From positions 1,798,001 to 1,862,000 of the forward strand of contig OY762224.2 of assembly GCA_963665265.2 (NCBI GenBank): a stretch of 64,000 bases of DNA. Reading direction: 5' to 3'. Both the position numbers and the translations under genes were made by a program. Below the pieces are notes generated by a model. It searched no databases. It was given only the letters and a program-made list of their open reading frames with translations, and was not told where the DNA came from. Source of the DNA: CAXXHQ01 sp963665265 (GTDB lineage: Bacteria > Planctomycetota > Planctomycetia > Pirellulales > Thermoguttaceae). Shown one piece after another: positions 9,634-17,516 of this stretch (position 1 is its first letter; each line of letters opens with the position of its first letter).

Positions 9634-10059
9634 TTATTGCATGTCGTCGTCTGGTTTGTTGATCTCTCGCATCTTATGCGCCATCTTGGCTAATAAGACC
9701 GTCTGATCGTCCAAACATCGTCGGGCGATTCGACCGTAATGCGCTCGAGTCGCCCAAATATCGACCATGGCGAGTAAGATCGTCCAAGCGACGAGTCCTA
9801 GAACCGCCATCCAATAAAACACGATCGCCAGTTGCGAATCGGTTAGTTTTGGAAGATGCTCGCCGAAAGAAACCGCGAAGGCCGTAACGGCCAGCATTCC
9901 GGTCGTCTGCATGCGGCGTCGGTACTGCCGTCGACGAAAATCCAGTTCTTCGGCCCCCGGCCATTCCTGTTGCACTTTCATCCACGCGCGTCGATGCGAC
10001 GCCAACAGCGCCATCGCCGCGCCGAAGAGAAAGAGCGGAAATAAATAGGATAAAATCAT
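9634..10059 (-). CDS. Small membrane protein of unknown function
   Basis: A 141-residue protein with an N-terminal hydrophobic stretch (ILSYLFPLFLFGAAMALLAS), a basic Arg-rich loop (FRRRQYRRRMQ) and two further helices (about 55-75 and 80-105). The C-terminus is a charged helix. No family was recognised. It is first in a two-gene unit with the 233-residue membrane protein. Confidence 0.6.
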   Translation of the reverse strand: MILSYLFPLFLFGAAMALLASHRRAWMKVQQEWPGAEELDFRRRQYRRRMQTTGMLAVTAFAVSFGEHLPKLTDSQLAIVFYWMAVLGLVAWTILLAMVDIWATRAHYGRIARRCLDDQTVLLAKMAHKMREINKPDDDMQ

Positions 10060-10083
10060 AATCTTTAGGCAGAAGGCAGAAGG

Positions 10084-10125
10084 ATGAAGGATGAAGGATG
10101 AAGGATGAAGGATGAAGGATGAAGG
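10084..10125 (+). repeat. Six exact tandem copies of the 7-bp unit ATGAAGG
   Basis: The copies are contiguous and identical. They are preceded by two AGGCAGA units in the same 7-bp register. The array lies 25 bases upstream of the start of the small membrane protein gene, in its promoter region, where changes in copy number would shift promoter spacing. Confidence 0.9.
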
Positions 10126-10159
10126 AAAGCGACTTACATCCCTAATCCATTACTCGCGT

Positions 10160-10298
10160 TCTCTGCGCTCTCGGCGTCTCTGCGGTTCAACCTCTTATTT
10201 GAATTTTTCTTCGGGTGTTTTTGTTAGGATTCGGCAAAATATCTATTCTGTAAATCTTGTTAATCCTGTCTAAAAATTCTTTGCGTCTTGGCGGTGAA
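10160..10298 (+). repeat. ~140-bp dispersed repeat X, copy 2
   Basis: It has TCTCTGCGGTTCAACCTCTT, ATATCTATTCTGTAAATCTT and GTTAATCCTGTCTAAAAATT. It lies between the small membrane gene and the 3' end of the M28 peptidase, in the same orientation as copy 3. Confidence 0.85.
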
Positions 10299-10304
10299 AT
10301 AAAA

Positions 10305-11333
10305 CTATTTCACGCCGCGCAACCACTCACGCACCGTCCAACCGACTTTCGCCAAGCTCAGCGCCGAGCATTGTTCGGGCACGTCGCCGCGCGTATGCCA
10401 TGCCGGATAGTCGAAGTCGATTAAATCGACGCAGGGGATTTTGCCGACGTTATGCAAAACGACATGGTCGTCTGAAATATCGTGCTTCTTTCTCGCGACG
10501 AACTCTTTCACGCCTAATTTTTCGGCCGTATCCCAAATCTGCGTCATCGTCGGTCGCGAATCGTTCCAGGTCATGCTGTTCACTTCGTAATATAGCTGCA
10601 AATCTTTATCGGCGATCATGTCGAGCAGCACGCCGTGTTCGTATTTGTAGTTTCGATCGCCGGCCGCATAGCGTCGGGCGAAATAATCGGAGCCCAAAAA
10701 CATCTGATCGTTGCGATCGAAGACGAACTCCTCGCCGTCGAATAAAACCACGTCCACGCCGTAGACGGCGTTTAGATTTCCTAATTCCTCGGCCAATTCC
10801 ATAAGCAGGGCGACGCCGCCGGCGTTGTCGTTCGCTCCGACGAACAGTCCATGCGAGTCGATTTTGTCCTTATAGGGATAGGGGAGGGTGTCGTAGTGCG
10901 CGCACAGCAAAATTCGATTTTTTCGCTCGGGATTCCATCGCACGATCATATTCGCCATTGTGACGGGCTTGCCGTCAAGCGGATGATCGACTTGGAAGCG
11001 TTGATATTCGACTTGGCCTCGGCAACGTTTGAAATGCTCTTCGAGCATCTTCTGTTGTTCGAACATGCCCGAGGACCCGCTCATTCGCGATCCTATCGCG
11101 CATATTTGTTTTAGGTAGTCGAAGGCCCTTGTTCCGTTGAACGGGATATCCTTTAGTTGCAGAGGGGACACGGGGGCTGCCTCGTCTTCGGAACTCGTCG
11201 GTCGTTTGGCGGACCAGATGAAAACGCAAGCGGCGGCCACGCAGAACGCCGCGAAAAACGCCGTGATCCATGGCGAAACGGAAGTTCGCTTCGGAAACTG
11301 TGTCGCATGGACCGAAATATGCGCGCTGGGCAT
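10305..11333 (-). CDS. M28-family metallopeptidase, glutaminyl-cyclase-like
   Basis: A 342-residue zinc enzyme anchored by one N-terminal helix (ITAFFAAFCVAAACVFIW), catalytic part outside the cytoplasm. Metal ligands of the M28 fold are visible: LLCAHYDTLPY (His), GANDNAGGVALL (Asp), FDGEEFVF (Glu pair), and near the C-terminus VDLIDFDYPAWHT (Asp, His). The last phrase and overall length resemble glutaminyl-peptide cyclotransferases more than aminopeptidases, so it may form N-terminal pyroglutamate. Which of the two is not decided by sequence alone. The ATG at 11333 follows GAGGAAAAA closely; a longer frame to 11459 runs into repeat sequence and is rejected. It sits between repeat X copies 2 and 3. 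Confidence 0.85.
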   Translation of the reverse strand: MPSAHISVHATQFPKRTSVSPWITAFFAAFCVAAACVFIWSAKRPTSSEDEAAPVSPLQLKDIPFNGTRAFDYLKQICAIGSRMSGSSGMFEQQKMLEEHFKRCRGQVEYQRFQVDHPLDGKPVTMANMIVRWNPERKNRILLCAHYDTLPYPYKDKIDSHGLFVGANDNAGGVALLMELAEELGNLNAVYGVDVVLFDGEEFVFDRNDQMFLGSDYFARRYAAGDRNYKYEHGVLLDMIADKDLQLYYEVNSMTWNDSRPTMTQIWDTAEKLGVKEFVARKKHDISDDHVVLHNVGKIPCVDLIDFDYPAWHTRGDVPEQCSALSLAKVGWTVREWLRGVK

Positions 11334-11467
11334 TTTTTCCTCTATATCAACTAGTCCGCCCCGTGCCTGACAGTCCCCGAGTAGTCGGAGGTCGTCTCGC
11401 GATAATCCCGCGCGAACCTCAAATTCTCGCGCAGAGATCGCCAAGACCGCAGAGAGCAAACAAAGCT

Positions 11468-11515
11468 CTTTCGCAAAGGATTTACCGCAGAGGCGCGGAG
11501 GTCGCAGAGACGGAC
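11468..11515 (+). repeat. 48-bp repeat Y, copy 2
   Basis: It matches the reverse complement of 8841-8888 with one mismatch. Repeat X copy 3 follows after 24 bases. Confidence 0.88.
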
Positions 11516-11539
11516 AATTTGAGTTTTTGTTTTCTCTGC

Positions 11540-11672
11540 ACTCTCAGCGTCTCCGCGGTTCAATCTCTTGATTGAATTTCTCTTTGGACGTTTTTGCTAG
11601 GATTTCGCGAAATATCTATTCTGTAAATCTTGTTAATCCTGGCTCAAAAAATTATGCGTCTTAGTTTCTTAG
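11540..11672 (+). repeat. ~140-bp dispersed repeat X, copy 3
   Basis: It has TCTCTGCACTCTCAGCGTCT, GGATTTCGCGAAATATCTAT and GTAAATCTTGTTAATCCTGG. With Y copy 2 it is the right arm of an inverted composite repeat whose left arm is 8657-8888. Between 11334 and 11970 no gene is supported apart from these repeats. Confidence 0.85.
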
Positions 11673-11969
11673 CGGTGGCGATCTGCGTCCTCGTCACGTA
11701 TCCTTCGCCGGATGGCCATAATTCGTGGATATTAGGGAATTGCGGCAATTTTGTCAAACCTGATTCAAATTGCGTAAAAAACAAGCATTCCGGCAAGCAA
11801 AGACCGGTTGGACTAGAATTTCCGGCGCGAGATTGGTAAGAATACAGAAAAATGCCGCCGGTCGAGAGTCTGTTGGCATGCGGAAGGCGCGCCTCGATTG
11901 CGTTTTTTGCAGATAATTAAGCGATCATCGGCCGGATCGCGCCAATTCGTATTCGCACGGAGGTTTCTG

Positions 11970-13313
11970 GTGGCTCTATTTGAGCTTCTTATTATTGCGG
12001 CAATGATCGGCTTGAACAGCGTTTTCGCCGCGTATGAAATCGCGCTTGCTTCGGTCAGCGCCGTTCGGCTTCATACGCTGGCCAAAGAAAACCGAACCGG
12101 CGCGCATGCCGCAGTCTATATGAAGGAAAACTTCGAGGCGAGTCTCGCCGCGGTGCAAGTCGGCATAACGCTTCTCGGCGCGATCGCGGCGGCAACGGGG
12201 GGCGCGGGGGCCGAAGAAGGCCTGAAACCGGTTATTCGCGAATTTTTAGGCATCTCGCCGGCCTCGTCTCAATTCCTTGCTTTGACGCTCGTCGTCATTC
12301 CTTTGACGATTATCACCATTGTTTTCGGCGAGTTGGCGCCCAAGGTCTTCGCCATCCAAAACAAAGAGCTGGTTTGTTTACGGCTTTCGCCGATCATGCG
12401 ATGGTTCGCTTTCAGCATTTGGCCGGCGGTTTGGATTCTCGAGGCGATCGTTTCGCAGCTTATGCGCATCGCCGATCGGTTGCGTCGGGTGAAGCGGGAT
12501 GAATCGGCGAAACATGAGCCGATCGAGTATCAGAGCATCCGCGCCAGCGCCGCTTTGGCCCGGGCCTCTCGATTGATCGGAGAACGCGAGGAAAAGATCA
12601 TCGTCCGCGCTTCGCAACTTCCCGGTCGAACGGTCAAAGAGATTATGCTTCCCGCCGAGTGCATTAGCATGCTCAGCGCGAGCTTTTCGCTAAGCGAAGC
12701 GCTCATCGCCGTTCATCTCGACATGCACACGAGGTTTCCGGTCGCCGAAACGCCGGACGACCCTCAGTCGATTATCGGCTACGTCAATTTGAAAGACTTG
12801 CTCGCGTTAATGCGGATTAGTCGTCCGGAAAAGCCGTCGCTTCATTCCATTTTGCGCCCGTTTCCGCATCTTCTGGAGACGACCTCGATCGCCTCGTGTC
12901 TTGAACGCTTGATTCGCGAACATACTCATATCGCGTTGGTCGTCGACGAACAGAGAAACGTTACCGGGCTAGTTACGCTCGAAGACATATTGGAAGAATT
13001 GGTCGGCGACATAGAGGACGAATACGATCGTTTGCCTTCGCACGTCACGCCGGCCGGTCAAGGTTGGATCGTCGGCGGCGGGGCAACTCTCACGCGTCTC
13101 AGAGAGCTGACGGGAATCGACCTTCTTGCCGATATGCCCGCCGAAAACGCGACCACGCTCACCGAATGGGTTACCGGGCACCTTGGGCGAGGAATCCAGG
13201 GTGGCGACGAGTTGGAACGCGACGGAATACGCGTCGTGGTCCGAAAAATTCGCCGTCAGAAAGTTCTCGAAGCGCAAATCCACGGCGTTCAAACATTCCA
13301 CGCGAGCACGTAA
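11970..13313 (+). CDS. CNNM/CBS-domain membrane protein (HlyC/CorC family)
   Basis: A 447-residue protein of the former 'hemolysin C' family. The DUF21/CNNM membrane domain covers about residues 1-180 (LLIIAAMIGLNSVFAAYEIAL, VQVGITLLGAIAAATGG, VFGELAPKVFAIQ). Two CBS domains follow at about 215-335 (TRFPVAE; HIALVVDEQRNVTGLVTLED). The CorC_HlyC accessory domain is at the C-terminus (GWIVGGGATLTRLRELTG). Relatives export Mg2+ or Na+ or regulate divalent cations. A GTG start at 11970 is chosen because CGGAGG precedes it at ideal spacing and the first membrane helix begins at once. A TTG at 11898 would give a longer form with no ribosome site. Confidence 0.88.
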   Translation: MALFELLIIAAMIGLNSVFAAYEIALASVSAVRLHTLAKENRTGAHAAVYMKENFEASLAAVQVGITLLGAIAAATGGAGAEEGLKPVIREFLGISPASSQFLALTLVVIPLTIITIVFGELAPKVFAIQNKELVCLRLSPIMRWFAFSIWPAVWILEAIVSQLMRIADRLRRVKRDESAKHEPIEYQSIRASAALARASRLIGEREEKIIVRASQLPGRTVKEIMLPAECISMLSASFSLSEALIAVHLDMHTRFPVAETPDDPQSIIGYVNLKDLLALMRISRPEKPSLHSILRPFPHLLETTSIASCLERLIREHTHIALVVDEQRNVTGLVTLEDILEELVGDIEDEYDRLPSHVTPAGQGWIVGGGATLTRLRELTGIDLLADMPAENATTLTEWVTGHLGRGIQGGDELERDGIRVVVRKIRRQKVLEAQIHGVQTFHAST

Positions 13314-13370
13314 GTATTGAAGCGGAGCGGCTATTTTCGCAAGGAGAGAGGGAGACGCGGAGAATTTTTG

Positions 13371-13445
13371 GACAGGATGAACAAGATGTTCAGGATTAAC
13401 AGGATTTCTGTTTTTTAAATCTTGTTCATCATGTTAATCCCGTCT
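13371..13445. repeat. Self-complementary ACAGGAT/AATCCTGT repeat between convergent genes
   Basis: GACAGGATGAACAAGAT in the left half faces ATCTTGTTCATCATGTTAAT in the right half, giving a long imperfect hairpin. Each half resembles the AATCCTGT part of repeat X. It lies between convergent genes and may also end transcription from either side. Confidence 0.7.
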
Positions 13446-13486
13446 ACTTCTTGCGCCCCTATGCCCTAACCCCGACGCCCAAGTCC

Positions 13487-14200
13487 CTATGCCCTACTCT
13501 CTACATTGCGGTGCAGTAGGACGGCGCCGGTAACGATCGTCGTGAGCAGGACGGCGTTTACGATCGGGAGGAACGTGACCAGGGCCGCGGCAGTTCCGAT
13601 TCCCAGCGTGTGCGCTCGTCGTTTTCGGGCGAAGGCGATCATTTCGGCTCGTCGCATTCCTCGCAGGGCGAGGGGATATTCAAAATATTCGAGGCCGAGA
13701 GTTGAGCAGAGAAAGTAATATCCGCCGACGGCCGCCGCGATCGCGCCTACGACAGGCAGAAAATTTAACAGCAACAGCCCGAGATTGGCGACGACTAAAA
13801 AACTGACGTCGTAGAAGGCGTCCACAATCTGATACGTGATCGGAATATCGCGGATGTCTTCCCGTCGCATGCCGAGTTGAATTTCCACTTGCGCGGCCAG
13901 CTTTGCGTAAAAAAAACTGCAAAACACAGCTTGCAGAACCAGCCAGGCGATAAAGGCGAACGCGACGGCCATGACCGCCTCGGCGAACATCACGAGAACT
14001 TCGGCGAAGCCCCGGAGCCAACCGTCGCCGAACTCCGGTCGCAGATATCCGATCGTGAAAAACAGCCCGATCAACACGCAGCAAGTAATAATGAGATTGA
14101 GCGCCAACGGAACGAGTCCGTACCGCCACAGCTTCGGATGCTCTTGCATATAGCGCAGTCCGGCGAGCGGCGTTTGAAATCCTTCCCAGAAATCGAGCAT
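13487..14200 (-). CDS. EI24-domain (CysZ-like) membrane protein
   Basis: A 237-residue membrane protein with four or more helices. Family traits are the opening FWEGFQTPLAGLRYMQEHPKLW, the helix pair near residues 25-95, a middle amphipathic part (YAKLAAQVEIQLGM) and the late segment LGLEYFEYPLALRGMRR. Relatives include the sulfate transporter CysZ and uncharacterised EI24 proteins. A sulfate role is possible since cysK is 3.3 kb away, but that is speculation. The ATG at 14200 has GGGAGA upstream. The stop codon TAG and the codons before it (agt agg gca tag) belong to a TAGGGCA-type repeat. Confidence 0.82.
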   Translation of the reverse strand: MLDFWEGFQTPLAGLRYMQEHPKLWRYGLVPLALNLIITCCVLIGLFFTIGYLRPEFGDGWLRGFAEVLVMFAEAVMAVAFAFIAWLVLQAVFCSFFYAKLAAQVEIQLGMRREDIRDIPITYQIVDAFYDVSFLVVANLGLLLLNFLPVVGAIAAAVGGYYFLCSTLGLEYFEYPLALRGMRRAEMIAFARKRRAHTLGIGTAAALVTFLPIVNAVLLTTIVTGAVLLHRNVESRA

Positions 14201-14297
14201 GACCGTTGATTCTCCCGGCAAAAAGTGGACGACCTCTTTTGTACTCTTTTCGCAAGGTCGTGACCACCCGTCTCTTTTTCGGGAATGCGGCGAGGCG

Positions 14298-14338
14298 CAA
14301 AAAAACGGAATCGAAAGACTTTCGCCGTTCGATTCCGT
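14298..14338 (-). terminator. Rho-independent terminator after hemerythrin gene 1
   Basis: On the minus strand ACGGAATCGAA and TTCGATTCCGT form an 11-bp perfect stem, followed by TTTTTTG. It lies 47 bases beyond the stop of the hemerythrin gene. Confidence 0.9.
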
Positions 14339-14384
14339 CTGCCCCGTCAGGCTCTTATTCGGCGAGGAAGGTCGCCGCGTTTAT

Positions 14385-14792
14385 TTACTTAATGCCGTTC
14401 TCTTTGAACAGCGGCACGTATTTCGGATCGGTTCCCTTGATGTGCTCGCGGAGCCAATCGGACAAAAAGTCCATCATTTGCAGCGACAGGCCGGCCTTGC
14501 CCGACTCGAAATCTTTTTTGAATTCGGCGATCTTGTCGGTGAACGAGCGATGCAGCTTGATGTGTCCGGCGGTGTCGGGATACTTGAATTTTTCGAAGTA
14601 CTTTTCTTCGTTTCCGAAGTGAGTATGCGTGTAGTTCAACAGTTCGGTCAAAATCTTTCCCGCCACTTCTTTGCCTTTACCGGCTTTCATGGCGTCATTT
14701 AAGTCGTTGATTAGATTAATCAAAACTTTGTGCTGCGAATCGATTTCGTTCAGGCCGACGCTCAGGCTATCGTTCCACATAATCAACGGCAT
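14385..14792 (-). CDS. Bacteriohemerythrin 1
   Basis: A 135-residue single-domain hemerythrin that binds O2 at a non-haem di-iron site. The iron ligands are visible in order: His in DSQHKVL (about residue 21), His-x-x-x-Glu in HTHFGNEEKYFE (about 57-65), His pair in AGHIKLHRSF and the closing HIKGTDPKY with His and Asp. Hemerythrins in low-oxygen bacteria carry or sense O2 or protect iron-sulfur enzymes, which fits the hydrogenases in this window. The start has GGAGAAAATGAT upstream. It is monocistronic with its own terminator. Confidence 0.95.
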   Translation of the reverse strand: MPLIMWNDSLSVGLNEIDSQHKVLINLINDLNDAMKAGKGKEVAGKILTELLNYTHTHFGNEEKYFEKFKYPDTAGHIKLHRSFTDKIAEFKKDFESGKAGLSLQMMDFLSDWLREHIKGTDPKYVPLFKENGIK

Positions 14793-15176
14793 ATCATTTT
14801 CTCCGTGAAAAAATCGTTTGCATACGTAGACAAGAAATAATTAGCTTGCAAGATTCTTATGCAAGACGAAAGAAGGGCTTTTTTTCGAAGAAAACCGTTG
14901 GATTTCCGACGAGTAGGTCCGGTTAAAAGTTTCGCTCGACGGCGATAAGCAAGGCGCCGGTTAGAAAGGCGCTCGTCGGGCGCCGTAGCGCATGCGCTGT
15001 AGGGAACGGCCTTGCTCGCGCACTGTAGGGAACGGCCTCTGTGCCGTTCCGCTGTACGCGCAGCGACAAAAGGTTGCTGGCCATTTACCCGCGCTACGAA
15101 GAGGGCGCCGTCTCCGATTCCTGCTGATCGCTGACTGCTGAAAGCTGATTGCTCATGCCGAAGGCATGTGCGTTTC
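14793..15176. other. Repeat-rich gap upstream of hemerythrin 1
   Basis: No gene is supported. Two copies of GTAGGGAACGGCC lie near 14999 and 15026, a GGCGCTCGTCGGGCGCC palindrome near 14962, and CATGCCGAAGGCATG at 15154-15168 just past the next gene's stop. A 6-bp inverted pair CTTGCA/TGCAAG lies near 14845-14863 in the hemerythrin promoter area. Confidence 0.6.
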
Positions 15177-16535
15177 TTACCGCGGCAAGAAGTCTTGAAT
15201 GACGGTCATCTCGCGGACCTGCTGACTCTCCGGCTCGAAAATGCGAATCTTCACTTGGACGCCGCGAAGAGGAGCGGAGTAGGGGGGCGGATATTGGCGT
15301 TCCGTAATATCGTCCACGACGCCGTTGGCCGCCACGGCGGCGCCGGTCTCGTCGAAGCCGGCGTCGTCAAAACCGTTCGAGCTTACTCCGCCTCCAAGCG
15401 TCGTTTCGTAATGCGAGGACCACGTATCGTAAACGCGGGCAACCGTCGTGCCGCCTTGTAATTGCGATTGCGGGTTCCCATATCCGCTAAATGTCGTCGT
15501 ATTGTTTCCGAGATAGCCCAAGTCCTCGTAGGCGTTCGCCAACGGATCCCAGGCTTTCACGTCGAACCCTATGACGTTCGTCAGAATCACGTCTTCGGAG
15601 ACGCGAGTTCCGTTTGGCGTTCCACCACCGGCTGTAATAATTGCCGTGTCCGCCCAGCGAGCCGTCGTCGTATTTAATGCGTCCGGCTTGGCGTTCGACC
15701 ATAAATCAATTTGTGGTTTAGGAGTTCCTGGAGCAGCCGGCGCTCTACCGATTGTCCACGTTGAATCAGAACATTCGTGCAGAGTGGGTAAACCGTATTG
15801 TCCCCAGTTACAGCGAAACGGATAGGTCGTAGTTTCGTGCCCGAACCGGCACTCACGCCGGGTCAAATCTCCCAATGAGTTGGGAACGGGGTTGGCGCCG
15901 TCCAGTCGTGCGGAAATATCGTTGTTCCGATAGAAATTCGCGGCGGTAAGGGGCAAATCCGGACGCACTAACAGCGCTCGCCGATAGAGTGTATTACCTC
16001 GCAAAAACCACGCAACTTCGGCCACGTCCGATTGAACGCTATTTGTCGCGACGGCTGTTGTGTATAACCCGACGAACGGGCTGCTCTTTGAACGCGTCGT
16101 AAACAATAGGATGTCGTCCGTATCGCCAGCCGAAGAATCAGCAACCGTTCCGCTAGGGTTCTCTGTGTTTACCGGCAAACCGGAAATGGATGGAGTATTG
16201 GGGGCGGTCGGATTATTGTAAATGTTGTACTGTGCTGCAGTTCGTGCAGTTGTCAGCGGAAATTGCATGGCCGGCCCTTCGATATACTCGAAGTAGCCTT
16301 CGCCGTCGGCGGGGTCGCGCGGCGGAACCATTTTGACGGTAACGCCTTCCAGATCGGCCTTAAGGCGAGCGGTGGCCATACGTAGGCGTTCCGTACTCTC
16401 CAAAATCGATCGGGTTCTGCTGACGCTCGTGCCGAGGTCGCCGAACATTTGCACGACGGCCCCCAAAAGCATCAACGAGAGCGCCGTCGCGATTAGAATT
16501 TCAACCAGGGTGTAACCGGCGGTTTTTCGCTTCAC
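15177..16535 (-). CDS. Type IV pilin-like / pseudopilin protein with N-methylation motif (PulJ-like)
   Basis: A 452-residue protein with a class III signal at its start: KRKTAG, cleavage, then YTLVEILIATALSLMLLGAVV, with the conserved Glu at +5. The rest is a large secreted or periplasmic domain of about 420 residues, rich in Asn, Thr, Gly and Asp. It is much longer than a typical minor pseudopilin (about 200). No pilus or type II secretion genes are next to it, so it is an orphan in this window. The GTG at 16535 follows AGGAACAAAAAA and places the leader close to the start; an ATG at 16574 would add 13 mostly basic residues and cannot be excluded. Confidence 0.8.
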   Translation of the reverse strand: MKRKTAGYTLVEILIATALSLMLLGAVVQMFGDLGTSVSRTRSILESTERLRMATARLKADLEGVTVKMVPPRDPADGEGYFEYIEGPAMQFPLTTARTAAQYNIYNNPTAPNTPSISGLPVNTENPSGTVADSSAGDTDDILLFTTRSKSSPFVGLYTTAVATNSVQSDVAEVAWFLRGNTLYRRALLVRPDLPLTAANFYRNNDISARLDGANPVPNSLGDLTRRECRFGHETTTYPFRCNWGQYGLPTLHECSDSTWTIGRAPAAPGTPKPQIDLWSNAKPDALNTTTARWADTAIITAGGGTPNGTRVSEDVILTNVIGFDVKAWDPLANAYEDLGYLGNNTTTFSGYGNPQSQLQGGTTVARVYDTWSSHYETTLGGGVSSNGFDDAGFDETGAAVAANGVVDDITERQYPPPYSAPLRGVQVKIRIFEPESQQVREMTVIQDFLPR

Positions 16536-16732
16536 TTTTTTGTTCCTAGCAGTCCGTCGACATTGCCGACGCATGTTCGATCTCTTTGCGGCCCAATACG
16601 TTCCGCTCAGTTTGCCGCCTATTCAGGCCATACTCTATTCGACCCTGAAAACCTGAAAATGTCAATAAAATAGCGTGGTAGGGCGTAGGGCGTAGGGCCG
16701 GCGCATGCAGGGCGATACAAGAGTCAACTCCC

Positions 16733-16753
16733 GTCAGGCACGGCGTGCCTGAC
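16733..16753. repeat. Palindrome GTCAGGCACGGCGTGCCTGAC overlapping the YqeG stop
   Basis: It is a 10-bp perfect stem with one central base. The last residues of the phosphatase and its TGA are encoded inside it. Confidence 0.8.
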
Positions 16754-17240
16754 CTACGTATTTCAAGGCCCAGCGTTCCGGGCGACGCTTCAATCTCGTA
16801 AACCACGGCTCTTCTTCGGGATGCATGGGCCGAACTAATATCGTGCGAATTCCCGCCAAATTTCCCGCCAAAACGTCGGCAAAAAGCTGATCGCCGACCA
16901 TAGCCGTCGCGGCCGGATCGGCTTCGAGCAGCTTCATCGCTCGACGAACGCCCCGAGTTAGAGGTTTCAAGGCTTTGGCCACATACGGAGCGTCCATCCG
17001 TTCGGCCAAGGGACGAATTCGCCTCGCTCGACCGTTTGAAACAAGGCAAAACGCAATCCCGTGCTGCCGAATTGTGTCGAGCCATTGGCGAAACTCGGCC
17101 GTCGGGTCGGACTCGCTGTATCGCTTCAAGGTGCAATCGACGTCCAGCAATAGCCAACGCACGCCCAACTCGGCCAGCCGTTCGACCGTAAGTTCCAACA
17201 CGCTTTCGATTTGTAATGTCGGTCGAATGGAAAAGGGCAT
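16734..17240 (-). CDS. YqeG-family HAD phosphatase
   Basis: A 168-residue HAD hydrolase of subfamily IIIA. Motif I is LLLDVDCTLKRY (Asp nucleophile and second Asp), motif II LVSNGR, and motif III/IV MVGDQLFADVLAGN. Relatives include YqeG and the mitochondrial phosphatidylglycerophosphatase GEP4, so a role in phosphatidylglycerol synthesis is plausible. The final GQARRA comes from the palindrome at 16733-16753. The ATG is directly preceded by a three-unit TAGGGCG-type array (plus-strand sense), leaving no room for a usual ribosome site. Confidence 0.88.
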   Translation of the reverse strand: MPFSIRPTLQIESVLELTVERLAELGVRWLLLDVDCTLKRYSESDPTAEFRQWLDTIRQHGIAFCLVSNGRARRIRPLAERMDAPYVAKALKPLTRGVRRAMKLLEADPAATAMVGDQLFADVLAGNLAGIRTILVRPMHPEEEPWFTRLKRRPERWALKYVGQARRA

Positions 17241-17325
17241 GTGTAGGGCGTAGGGCGTAGGGATCGGAGGACAGCTTCACAATCATACCCTCCCGCACGG
17301 CCAACGCCACGCCAGATCAGTAGAG

Positions 17326-17354
17326 TTGACTATCTTTATGCTTTTTCTTATAAT
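17326..17354 (+). promoter_or_regulatory. Sigma-70 type promoter for cysK
   Basis: TTGACT at 17326-17331, a 17-base spacer, then TATAAT at 17349-17354: nearly the ideal housekeeping consensus. It would give a leader of about 155 bases before the cysK ATG at 17517, unusually long for a simple gene, which leaves room for control in the leader. Confidence 0.85.
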
Positions 17355-17516
17355 TATGCCTTTGGGTAAGAGGCGGGCAAGAAGAAATCGCGGATTGGCT
17401 CTAAAATACCACGGAAAACCGATAAAAGTCGCCTTTCCCGATCATCATACTTTCCCTACTATTACTGACGACGAATCGAAGCGGAAATTCGCCAATTATT
17501 TCAGGAGTAATGAATT

